Part shown: one piece after another, positions 23,785 to 31,298 of the stretch
How positions within the stretch are numbered: position 1 is the first letter of the stretch
Layout of the letters: the number at the start of each line of letters is the position of its first letter
Assembly: GCA_964346375.1 (NCBI GenBank)
Contig: CAYFUL010000014.1
Coordinates: 1-31,298, forward strand
DNA: 31,298 bases
Reading direction: 5' to 3'
From: CAYFUL01 sp964346375
GTDB lineage: Bacteria; Bacillota; Clostridia; Tissierellales; Peptoniphilaceae
Notes under the pieces: generated by a model
Told to the model about the DNA's origin: nothing
Databases searched by the model: none
What the model saw: only the letters and a program-made list of their open reading frames with translations
Made by a program: the position numbers and the translations under genes

Positions 23785-24416
23785 TGGAATTAAAGGTTTT
23801 AAAAATAGTTGTAGGTGTTTATCAAACTAATTGCTATATTCTATTTGACGAAGAAAAAAATGGAGTGCTTATTGATCCCGGTTCAGATTCAAAGGGAATA
23901 CTAAGTGCAATTGAAGAATATGGTATTAATATTAAGTACATCCTTATTACCCATGGCCACGACGACCACTACGGCGCCCTAGAGGGGGTAAATAAGGTGT
24001 TAAATGTGCCAGTATATATTACGGCTGAAGACGAGAGAATGATAAAAAATGAAGGAGTAGAGCTTTCTAAAGTCCTTGGATTTGAAAATGCTCCTGTAAA
24101 TGCAGATTATCATTTAAAGGATGGAGATATTTTAAAACTTGGGGATAAGGAGATAAAAGTTATTGCAACTCCTGGTCATACGAAGGGTGGAGTTTCATTC
24201 CTTGTAGATAATATTCTCTTCTCAGGAGATACTCTATTTAATGGTTCAATAGGTAGAACTGATTTTCCTGGAGGAGATTACAATGAAATTATGGAGTCTG
24301 TAATGAAACTTATGGAACTTCCTGGGGATACAATTGTACTTTCTGGCCATGGTCCTGAAACCAATATAGACTACGAAAATAGAAATAATTACTTCGTAAG
24401 GCAGTATAGAAAATGA
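23784..24416 (+). CDS. MBL-fold metallohydrolase (glyoxalase II-like)
   Basis: This 210-residue metallo-beta-lactamase-fold protein carries the binuclear zinc motif THGHDDHYGAL, then TPGHTKGGVSF (third His), LFSGDTLFNGSIGRTDFPGG (bridging Asp) and LSGHGPETN (last His). It resembles small hydroxyacylglutathione-hydrolase-like enzymes but its substrate is not determined. It sits between dtd and hemZ, as in many clostridial operons. It shares one base with dtd and ends in an ATGA overlap with hemZ. Confidence 0.93.
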   Translation: MELKVLKIVVGVYQTNCYILFDEEKNGVLIDPGSDSKGILSAIEEYGINIKYILITHGHDDHYGALEGVNKVLNVPVYITAEDERMIKNEGVELSKVLGFENAPVNADYHLKDGDILKLGDKEIKVIATPGHTKGGVSFLVDNILFSGDTLFNGSIGRTDFPGGDYNEIMESVMKLMELPGDTIVLSGHGPETNIDYENRNNYFVRQYRK

Positions 24417-25768
24417 TCGATATTAATTTAGTTAATATAAATGAACACGAAATTTTTGAACTTCTAAGAAGTCTTTTCCCAAAGGGTATGGAAGATAATT
24501 CCATTACCTTTACTGCAAATGGGGACTATCTTATCTTAGAAGGTAGAGATTTTAAAGAGGTTTTAGAAATTAAAGGTAGAAAACTAAATACAATGGATAT
24601 TAAAAGGTGGATTTATAAATCCGCCTTACTTCGTTATGAGAAAAATTCACCTTGGGGAATACTAACGGGAATTCGCCCAACTAAACTTGCAATAAAAACC
24701 ATGGAGAAAAATTCCCTAGAGGAGACTAGGAAAATTCTTAGGGAAGATTATTTAATTAGTAATGAAAAAATCGATTTAATGCTTGGAATAATTGAAATAG
24801 AGAAAAAACATATATTTCCTATGGATAGGGAAAGGTATAGTTTGTATATACATATTCCATTTTGCCCAAGTAGATGCTCCTACTGCTCCTTTAGTACCAT
24901 TGTAGATAGAAATAATAAATACAAGACTTCCTATACTGACGCGCTAATTAAGGAGATAAAACTTCTATCAGAGTATTACCATAGTAATCCCCATACAATT
25001 TATATTGGTGGAGGTACGCCAACTTCACTATCTCAAGTTGATTTAGAAAGACTGTTAAATTGTGTCGAGGATAATTTTAATACAGACTGTGAATTTACGG
25101 TAGAGTGTGGCAGACCTGATACTATAAATAGAGATGTACTAAACCTACTGAAAAACCACGGCGTAAATAGAATAAGTATTAATCCTCAAAGTATGGTAGA
25201 AAATACTCTAAAGACCATTGGAAGAAATCATAGTCTTAGTAGTATTTATACCACTTATGAGGTGGCAAGGGACGTTAAATTTGATACAATAAATATGGAT
25301 TTAATTGTAGGGTTAGATGGAGAAGATTACAAGGATATGTACCACAGCTTAAATGAGGTGGTAAAATTAAATCCTGAAAATATTACTATCCACTGTCTTT
25401 CATTAAAAAATGGTGCAAAATTAATGGAAAAGGGATTTGTTCCAGATGATGATTTTGAATTTAGTGAAAGTTATAGAAATCTCCTTTTGGAAAATAATTA
25501 CATGCCCTACTATATGTATAGACAGAAGAGAATTTTAAACAATTTTGAAAATATCGGTTATACTAAACCAGGTTTTGAATGTATTTATAATATAGCCATG
25601 ATGGAGGAGAGGGAATCCATTCTTGGAGTGGGAATGGGAGCAACTTCTAAGTTCTACTTTCCGGAAGAGGATAGAATTGAAACCATTGCCAACTTTAGAA
25701 ATCTAAAGGACTATATGGAAAATACATCTAGATTTAAAAAGAAAATTGAGATGAAGGTGAAAAGTTGA
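24413..25768 (+). CDS. hemZ: Coproporphyrinogen dehydrogenase HemZ-type radical SAM protein
   Basis: HemZ is a member of the HemN-like radical SAM family, with CPSRCSYCSF (CxxxCxxC) near residue 150 holding the 4Fe-4S cluster. YIHIPFCP, YIGGGTPTSLS, ISINPQSM and NMDLIVGLDGE are also typical. The N-terminal 140 residues are the HemZ-specific extension, including WGILTGIRPTKLA. Length is 451 aa. Heme oxidation itself is doubtful in strict anaerobes, so the natural substrate may be different. It overlaps its neighbours at both ends by 4 bases. Confidence 0.93.
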   Translation: MIDINLVNINEHEIFELLRSLFPKGMEDNSITFTANGDYLILEGRDFKEVLEIKGRKLNTMDIKRWIYKSALLRYEKNSPWGILTGIRPTKLAIKTMEKNSLEETRKILREDYLISNEKIDLMLGIIEIEKKHIFPMDRERYSLYIHIPFCPSRCSYCSFSTIVDRNNKYKTSYTDALIKEIKLLSEYYHSNPHTIYIGGGTPTSLSQVDLERLLNCVEDNFNTDCEFTVECGRPDTINRDVLNLLKNHGVNRISINPQSMVENTLKTIGRNHSLSSIYTTYEVARDVKFDTINMDLIVGLDGEDYKDMYHSLNEVVKLNPENITIHCLSLKNGAKLMEKGFVPDDDFEFSESYRNLLLENNYMPYYMYRQKRILNNFENIGYTKPGFECIYNIAMMEERESILGVGMGATSKFYFPEEDRIETIANFRNLKDYMENTSRFKKKIEMKVKS

Positions 25769-27300
25769 ATTTAAAGAGTTTAATTTCAAATATAGAGGTT
25801 TTGGAAATTAAGGGCTGTATAGATGGTATAGATATTTCCTCCCTTGAATACGACTCTAGGGAAGTAAAAAATGGAAGTCTATTTTTTGCAAGGAAGGGTC
25901 TAGTAGTAGATGGACATAAATTTATACCATCTGCTATAAAAAATGGAGCAGCTACCATAGTATGCGAATACCTTACGGATACTAATATTCCACAGATTAA
26001 AGTAGAGGATATTAGAAAATCCATGGCAGATTTAGCCTGCGCATTTTATAATAATCCATCTAAGGAGCTTAATCTAATTGGAATAACTGCTACTAATGGA
26101 AAGACTACCACCGCCTTTATGACTAAGTATGTACTGGAAGAGGGCCGGTACAATGTTGGAATTTCAGGTACAGTTGAAATTAAGTACAATGACGTACTTA
26201 TTCCATCTCTACTTACAACTCCAGAATCCATTGTACTACAAAAACACTTTAGAAATATGGTTGATGGGGGAGTAGATAGGTGCGTTATGGAGGTATCCTC
26301 TAATGCACAGGAAGCTGAAAGAGTTCGCGGAGTTGAGTACGATATTGTAACCTTTAATAACTTTGCAAAGGAACACGTTGCTCAACATGGAGGCAGTTTA
26401 GAGAGATACTATAACTCTAAATCACGACTTATTACAGAGGCAAAACCATCTGCTATAGCTATTTTAAATATGGATTTTAAAGAGATTGCTGTACTAAAGG
26501 ATAAGACTGCTGCAAAGACCATTACCTATTCTTTAGAAAATGAGGACCAAATGGTTTACATTAAAAATGTAGATTTAACTACTGGATTTGGCGAGTATGA
26601 CCTATATATTAAAGAGGATATTGACCTTGGAGATTTAATAATAGAAAAACAGAATTTTCATGTAAGTTGTAGTATTCCCGGGTATTCTTCTGTAATGAAT
26701 TCCATAGTTGCAATTTTAATAGGACTAATAAATAAAATTCCTGTTGATGTAATACTTAGAGGTCTTAAAAAATTTAAGGGAGTGGAAAGGCGATTTGAGG
26801 AGATTTACAGCGAGGACTTTCGAATTATTGACGACCACTTTGCAAATGTAGACAATATTAGAATTACACTAGAGACACTTTCAAGAATGGAGTATAAAAA
26901 TCTTCATATTCTTCACTATATAAGAGGTAGTAGGGGAGCAGATTTAAACGGAGAAAATGCAGAAGAATTTGCAAAATGGTATAATAAGCTTAGATGTAAG
27001 AAGATTATTCTTACAAAATCCATAGATATAGTAAGTGAAAAGGACAAGGTACTTGATGAAGAAGTTGAGGCATTTCGAGAGGTCTTTAATAGAAATTCCA
27101 TCGACTTTGAATTAAGGGATACTCTACGAGAGTCCATCTATGAAATTCTATCGGGAGTTTCAAAGGGGGATGTGGTTCTTTTTGCAGGTTCCCAAGGGAT
27201 GGATAAGGCACTTGGAATTGCAGCGGAGTACTTATTGAGTAATAATATAGCTAAGGATAGAAAGTTTTTAATAAACAAGGTAGAAAATAGAATTTGTTAA
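25765..27300 (+). CDS. Divergent MurE-like Mur ligase family protein
   Basis: The 511-residue protein has MurE architecture. The N-terminal domain has YDSREVKNGSLFFARKG, the central ATPase has GITATNGKTTTAFMTKYVL, and TTPESIVLQKHFRNM and VMEVSSNAQEAERV follow. Known MurE proteins have SSHAL and a TNLxxDHLDxHG motif; here these are SSNAQ and NNFAKEHVAQHG. The C-terminal ligase domain lacks the DYAHxPD, DNPR and GKGHE blocks and shows IIDDHFANVDN and FAGSQGMDKA instead. MurE normally adds the third amino acid to the peptidoglycan stem, but this enzyme may use another substrate or be inactive. TTG start 25765 has AAGGTGA upstream and overlaps hemZ. Confidence 0.78.
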   Translation: MNLKSLISNIEVLEIKGCIDGIDISSLEYDSREVKNGSLFFARKGLVVDGHKFIPSAIKNGAATIVCEYLTDTNIPQIKVEDIRKSMADLACAFYNNPSKELNLIGITATNGKTTTAFMTKYVLEEGRYNVGISGTVEIKYNDVLIPSLLTTPESIVLQKHFRNMVDGGVDRCVMEVSSNAQEAERVRGVEYDIVTFNNFAKEHVAQHGGSLERYYNSKSRLITEAKPSAIAILNMDFKEIAVLKDKTAAKTITYSLENEDQMVYIKNVDLTTGFGEYDLYIKEDIDLGDLIIEKQNFHVSCSIPGYSSVMNSIVAILIGLINKIPVDVILRGLKKFKGVERRFEEIYSEDFRIIDDHFANVDNIRITLETLSRMEYKNLHILHYIRGSRGADLNGENAEEFAKWYNKLRCKKIILTKSIDIVSEKDKVLDEEVEAFREVFNRNSIDFELRDTLRESIYEILSGVSKGDVVLFAGSQGMDKALGIAAEYLLSNNIAKDRKFLINKVENRIC

Positions 27301-27311
27301 AGGAGTAGGAA

Positions 27312-29069
27312 ATGGGAAAACTAAAGAGAACTTGTTATTGTGGGGAGATAGTAGATTATCCCATAGGCAGTGAAGTAGTGCTAATGGGTTGGGTTGCTAA
27401 GATGAGAAATCTTGGCTCACTAATATTTATAGATTTAAGGGATAGATCTGGAATTGCACAGGTTGTATTTAATGATACGGTTTCAGAAGAACTATTTGTT
27501 AAGGCGTCAGAGATAAAATCTGAATATGTAATAGGTATAAAGGGAAAGATTCGTGAAAGAGATTCTATAAACGAAAATATACCTACTGGAAAAATTGAAA
27601 TACTTTGTGATGAAGTGGAAATATATAGTAAATCAGAAGTTCCACCTATATATATTAAAGACGATGATAATGTAGCAGAGAATATGAGGCTAAAATATAG
27701 AACCCTAGATCTTAGAAAGCCAACTATGATTAAAAACCTAATGATTCGTTCAAAACTCTATAAATTAACAAGGGACTTTTTCTACGACAATGGATTTATG
27801 GAAATAGAAACTCCAATGCTTTCTAAACCAACTCCAGAAGGAGCGAGAGACTACCTTGTACCAAGTAGAGTTCATCCGGGACATTTCTATGCCCTTCCAC
27901 AGTCACCACAGCTTATGAAACAGCTTCTAATGGTTGCGGGAATGGATAGGTATATACAAATTACCAAGTGCTTTAGAGACGAGGATTTAAGGGCAAATAG
28001 ACAGCCGGAATTTACTCAAATAGATATGGAGCTATCCTTTGTTGATGAAGAAGATATAATGAGTTTAAACGAAAGATACTTACAGTATATCTTTAAGGAA
28101 TTACTAGATGTAGAAGTTAAACTTCCAATAGATAGAATGACTTACCAAGAGACAATGGATAGATTTGGAGTAGATAAACCAGATTTACGCTTTGGAATGG
28201 AGCTAATAGACGTTTCAGAAGTAGTTAAAGACTGTGATTTTAAAGTATTTGCTTCATCAGTAGGTAATGGAAAGTCAGTAAGGGGACTTTGTGTAAAAGA
28301 CGGTGCAAATTTTTACAGTAGAAAGAATATAGATAAGCTTGAAGAATTTGTAAAGGACTATGGTGCAAAGGGACTTGCATGGTTAAAGGTAGAGGATTCT
28401 ATTACAGGACCAATTACAAAATTCCTTGGAAATACTGTTAATGACCTTACAGAGAAGATGGGTGCAGAAAAGGGAGATTTACTATTATTTGTAGCAGATG
28501 AAAATTCAGTGGTATATGATGCCCTTGGAAACCTTAGAAATAAAATTGCAACAGATATGGATTTAAGGGAAGATGGATATAAATTCCTATGGGTTACAGA
28601 TTTTCCACTATTCGAATACTCTAAGGAAGAGGATAGATATGTGGCAAAGCACCACCCATTTACTTCTCCAAAGGATGAGGATTTAGAAATACTCTTAACC
28701 TCTCCAGAACTTGCTAGAGCAAAGGCATACGACATTGTAATAAATGGAGATGAAATCGGCGGGGGAAGTATTAGAATAAACGACCCTACTATTCAAAATA
28801 CAATGTTTAAGGCACTAGGATTTACTGAAGAAGAGGCAGTAGATAAGTTTGGATTTTTACTAGAGGCATTTAAGTATGGTGCACCTCCTCATGGAGGACT
28901 TGCCTTTGGACTTGATAGACTGGTAATGATTTTAACTGGAGCTACAAATATTAGAGATGTAATAGCATTTCCAAAGACACAATCTGCAACAGATCTATTA
29001 ACTGGCGCTCCAGCAGAGTTAAGTAATGAACAATTAGAAGAAGTTCATATTGAAATTAAGAAAAGGTGA
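27312..29069 (+). CDS. aspS: Aspartyl-tRNA synthetase, bacterial type
   Basis: AspRS charges tRNA-Asp (or also tRNA-Asn when Asn is made on tRNA; which cannot be told here). Length is 585. The N-terminal OB-fold anticodon domain has GWVAKMRNLGSLIFIDLRD. The class II core has FMEIETPMLSKPTPEGARDY, QSPQLMKQLLMVAGMDRYIQ, CFRDEDLRANRQPEFTQID (motif 2) and GLAFGLDRLVMILTG (motif 3). The bacterial GAD insertion domain lies between. It follows the MurE-like gene by 11 bases, with AAAGGAG before the ATG. Confidence 0.97.
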   Translation: MGKLKRTCYCGEIVDYPIGSEVVLMGWVAKMRNLGSLIFIDLRDRSGIAQVVFNDTVSEELFVKASEIKSEYVIGIKGKIRERDSINENIPTGKIEILCDEVEIYSKSEVPPIYIKDDDNVAENMRLKYRTLDLRKPTMIKNLMIRSKLYKLTRDFFYDNGFMEIETPMLSKPTPEGARDYLVPSRVHPGHFYALPQSPQLMKQLLMVAGMDRYIQITKCFRDEDLRANRQPEFTQIDMELSFVDEEDIMSLNERYLQYIFKELLDVEVKLPIDRMTYQETMDRFGVDKPDLRFGMELIDVSEVVKDCDFKVFASSVGNGKSVRGLCVKDGANFYSRKNIDKLEEFVKDYGAKGLAWLKVEDSITGPITKFLGNTVNDLTEKMGAEKGDLLLFVADENSVVYDALGNLRNKIATDMDLREDGYKFLWVTDFPLFEYSKEEDRYVAKHHPFTSPKDEDLEILLTSPELARAKAYDIVINGDEIGGGSIRINDPTIQNTMFKALGFTEEEAVDKFGFLLEAFKYGAPPHGGLAFGLDRLVMILTGATNIRDVIAFPKTQSATDLLTGAPAELSNEQLEEVHIEIKKR

Positions 29070-29073
29070 TAGT

Positions 29074-29487
29074 ATGGAACAAAAAGGCCAAGTTGTAAAA
29101 ACTGAAGATGGCTATGCCTTTATAGTAGTTAATAGACCTAGCGCTTGTGGAACAAGTTGTGAATCTTGCCATGCAAATTGTGCCGAGTCAAAGGTGGAAT
29201 TAATAAAGCTACAAAATACCATTGGAGCAAAAAAAGGCGAATCTGTAACCCTTGAAACAAATTCAAATATGGTTTTATCCTATATATGTCTAGTGTATGG
29301 AATGCCTCTAGTATTTTTTATTATTGGAAGTCTATTAACATACTTTCTACTACGAGGTAGGGATGTATTTAATCAACTATTAGTTGTACTAGGCGGCGTT
29401 ATTTTCATGGCAATAGCCTATTTAATAGTAAAGAAGATAGACGTAAATTTCAAGGATAGAACGAATTTAGTGGTACTGAAGAGATAG
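29074..29487 (+). CDS. SoxR-reducing-system RseC-family protein
   Basis: This 137-residue protein carries a cysteine cluster CGTSCESCHANCAES near residue 27-41, a small soluble domain, and two hydrophobic segments (YICLVYGMPLVFFIIGSLL and LLVVLGGVIFMAIAYLIV), as in RseC. In Gram-negative bacteria RseC works with Rnf to reset SoxR, but in clostridia it may be a generic membrane redox accessory, for example with Rnf. The ATG at 29074, after AAAGGTGATAGT, is better than the TTG at 29050 inside aspS. It is four bases downstream of aspS. Confidence 0.85.
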   Translation: MEQKGQVVKTEDGYAFIVVNRPSACGTSCESCHANCAESKVELIKLQNTIGAKKGESVTLETNSNMVLSYICLVYGMPLVFFIIGSLLTYFLLRGRDVFNQLLVVLGGVIFMAIAYLIVKKIDVNFKDRTNLVVLKR

Positions 29488-29494
29488 GTGTACT

Positions 29495-30331
29495 ATGAAT
29501 GAATCTCGAATACCGGGAATACTATTTGGAATTGCCACAGTATTTCTAATAATTTCTGTGGCAATCTTTATGTATTCCGGATTAAATACTAAAAATATAG
29601 ATCAGCTTAAATCAGAACATTTACAATTAGAAGAAGATTTTACTGATGTAAGTAAAAAAAATAGTGAACTCTCCGAAGAGTATAAGACGAAAAACGACGA
29701 ACTCTATAATAAAATTGTGGGATTTAATAGTACCTACGGGTACGACTATAATAAAAGTGAAGATGAAAATTTAGCCGAGTTTAAAAGCGCTATTGAAAGT
29801 GAAAATTCTGAGCTTATTGAAAAATTAAAGAGCTTAATAAAAAATTACGAGAAGTACTATAGTGGAGAGTACTATGGCCAAGAGAATTTTGACGAAGTAT
29901 ATAACGACTTTGATGGATTTTTAAATATATCCGATAAAATTTCAGGGAATATTAGTGAACATTCCAAGGTATATAAATTTATGGAAAATGCCGCAAAAAA
30001 TGGAACTGCTAAAAAGTTATACGATAGAAATAGAGACTTTACCAGTGGAGAATTGGCAATACCAATATACCTTACAATAGTAAATTCAAGTAGACTATAC
30101 CAGGTAAGTGTAGGAGAACTCTCTCCAAAGGATGTAATGGACCATATTCACACAGATATACTAAATACCTATTTTTCATATATTAACCTAGAGGAATTGG
30201 GGTATAACCTTGGGGAATTATCCATAGATGAACTTAGCTCCTTTGTACTAGAGGCAGAGGAGTTATTCTCAAAGTACAATGAAAATATAGGAGTATTACA
30301 GGCATTGGAGGTATCCAATGAAGAGAAATAA
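29495..30331 (+). CDS. Unrecognised single-pass membrane protein with coiled coil
   Basis: The 278-residue protein has one N-terminal hydrophobic segment (about residues 8-28, ILFGIATVFLIISVAIFMY), then a heptad-like region (about 34-75, LKSEHLQLEEDFTDVSKKN) and a mainly helical, acidic remainder. The short charged N-terminus before the helix and the large soluble part suggest a type II membrane protein facing outside. I recognise no family. The neighbouring gene has the same plan and overlaps this one by 14 bases. The ribosome site AGGTGTACT precedes the ATG, seven bases after the RseC-like gene. It may be involved in envelope functions. Confidence 0.75.
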   Translation: MNESRIPGILFGIATVFLIISVAIFMYSGLNTKNIDQLKSEHLQLEEDFTDVSKKNSELSEEYKTKNDELYNKIVGFNSTYGYDYNKSEDENLAEFKSAIESENSELIEKLKSLIKNYEKYYSGEYYGQENFDEVYNDFDGFLNISDKISGNISEHSKVYKFMENAAKNGTAKKLYDRNRDFTSGELAIPIYLTIVNSSRLYQVSVGELSPKDVMDHIHTDILNTYFSYINLEELGYNLGELSIDELSSFVLEAEELFSKYNENIGVLQALEVSNEEK

Positions 30332-31298
30332 TATATTTTTAGGACTTACCCTAGTATTTATAATTGTAGGAGTTTTTCTATTAAATAAGAGCCTCCCAAT
30401 ATTATTTAACTATCAAAAAGAGCTAGGCTTTGTAAAAAATCAAAATGAGTCCTTTAAACATAGGGTAGAAACTCTAAAGGAAGAGAATAAGAATTTCGAG
30501 CATATGATTGCCAATATTGACAAGGTAAATTTAGAAGTAGATGAAAAAATTCTTCAATATGAATCACTTGGAAGTAGTGATTTAGAAAGTACAATTAAGG
30601 AAGTATCTAAGAAAAAATCTTACGCTAATAGAACAACATTTGATGGAGATAGAGTAAAATCCCTTGCACCATCTGTATTTAAGTACAAAAGATTACTAAG
30701 CACCCATTACGGTAAAGTTGCAGAAATTAGTCTAGAGAGTTCCAAGAGGAATATACTATATAGCGAGGGGCTACTAAGTAACTATATCTATTCCACGTTA
30801 AATAAAAACATTGTAAATTACAATAGTGGAGTAGATAAAAGTGTGGGAGTATTAAAATATTTAAATAGTGGAAGTAATTATCTAGTAAAGAAGAAGTTAA
30901 TGGATAGGGGAATGGAAAACTATACCAATATAGAAAATCCAAATGGAGATATATTTTTAAAGGAGTATATGTTCTCTCTATATGACAATATACTAATGCC
31001 AGAGTCAGGAAAAAATATTGAGTATTTAAAAAATCTTGAGAGTACAATTTCAACCCTAAAGAAGAATTTTGGGAAGGGAAAGTACAGCGATGGGATTAGA
31101 AATAAGTATGTATCATTGGTGGATTTACAGGTATTTCAAATAGAAACCCTAGCAGAAAATATAGACAACTTGCCAGGATTTTCAATAGTGGATAAGACCT
31201 ATGAAATTGAAGACAAGACAGATGTAATAAGAAATCTAAAGGATTCAAGAGGTAGAGTATTATTTATACAGCAAAAAACTGGAGACGATGTAAAAAAA
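30318..31298 (+). CDS. Unrecognised membrane-anchored coiled-coil protein, 3' partial
   Basis: The frame starts at ATG 30318, in the sequence encoding the end of the previous gene (GGAGGTATCCA upstream is a good ribosome site), and remains open for 327 codons to the window edge. It begins MKRNN with one hydrophobic segment (about residues 6-22, IFLGLTLVFIIVGVFLL), then a likely coiled coil (about 35-80), then a long helical region with basic and Tyr-rich stretches (FKYKRLLSTHYGKVAEISLE, LYSEGLLSNYIYSTLNKNI). The architecture matches the preceding gene, suggesting a related pair. No known family is recognised. The stop lies outside the window. Confidence 0.75.
   Translation, partial: MKRNNIFLGLTLVFIIVGVFLLNKSLPILFNYQKELGFVKNQNESFKHRVETLKEENKNFEHMIANIDKVNLEVDEKILQYESLGSSDLESTIKEVSKKKSYANRTTFDGDRVKSLAPSVFKYKRLLSTHYGKVAEISLESSKRNILYSEGLLSNYIYSTLNKNIVNYNSGVDKSVGVLKYLNSGSNYLVKKKLMDRGMENYTNIENPNGDIFLKEYMFSLYDNILMPESGKNIEYLKNLESTISTLKKNFGKGKYSDGIRNKYVSLVDLQVFQIETLAENIDNLPGFSIVDKTYEIEDKTDVIRNLKDSRGRVLFIQQKTGDDVKK

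Noticed and set aside
29050..29073. TTG start at 29050 for the RseC-like gene
   Set aside because: It lies inside aspS without a ribosome site, while ATG 29074 follows AAAGGTGATAGT.
30727..31053. Minus-strand frame of 108 aa
   Set aside because: It is the complement of the long open plus-strand gene that starts at 30318.

Overview
This window looks like the chromosome of an AT-rich, low-G+C Gram-positive anaerobe. The best guess is Clostridia or Tissierellia of the Bacillota (Peptoniphilaceae-like). The reasons are a T-box before thrS, QueH, a DUF4364 regulator, HemZ, a CD1871A-type CXXC miniprotein beside a NapH-like ferredoxin and a TlpA lipoprotein, heavy use of AGA/ATA codons, and dense operons with ATGA-type overlaps and many TTG starts. 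The taxon is inferred, not proven. No phage, insertion sequence, CRISPR, rRNA or tRNA was recognised.

Layout. 1-3062: the end of a KtrB/TrkH potassium channel subunit, its KtrA partner, a SpoU rRNA methyltransferase, a DUF6873 protein and trmB. 3080-6973: a threonine T-box controlling thrS, then queH and a CapA-like phosphoesterase interrupted by an in-frame TGA. 6961-7896: a C_GCAxxG_C_C protein meeting a DUF4364 regulator tail to tail. 7969-12325: a second operon with an unlisted 50-aa membrane microprotein, a CPBP protease, one prepilin, a prepilin peptidase, a PilM/PilN-like fusion and a PurM-like (AIR synthase) protein. 12349-13740: a secreted amidase with copper-amine-oxidase-like wall domains.

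13795-17580: an accessory-looking segment bounded by two same-orientation copies of a ~250-bp structured repeat. Between the copies lie a leftward redox operon (48-aa CD1871A-type protein, NapH-like membrane ferredoxin, TlpA lipoprotein), an apparently 5'-truncated orphan gene, and apt. 17637-19293: a leftward pair, a CNNM/HlyC-type CBS protein and a small zinc-ribbon membrane protein. 19429-31298: a long rightward operon of recJ, relA/spoT, dtd, an MBL hydrolase, hemZ, a divergent MurE-like ligase, aspS, an RseC-like protein and two unknown single-pass coiled-coil proteins, the last running off the window.

Themes. The 19-29 kb operon resembles the clostridial recJ-apt-relA-dtd-MBL-hemZ-hisS-aspS neighbourhood, but apt has moved upstream and a MurE-like gene sits in the usual hisS place. 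The strongest undescribed candidate is the paired repeat. Two of its hairpins carry paired (compensatory) base changes between copies, the terminal 8-nt loop is identical, and the only long reading frame in one copy is not kept in the other. This points to a conserved RNA or a mobile non-coding element. Other notable items are two small genes (50 and 48 aa), the nonsense codon in the CapA-like gene, the PilM/PilN fusion and the degenerate MurE-like enzyme.
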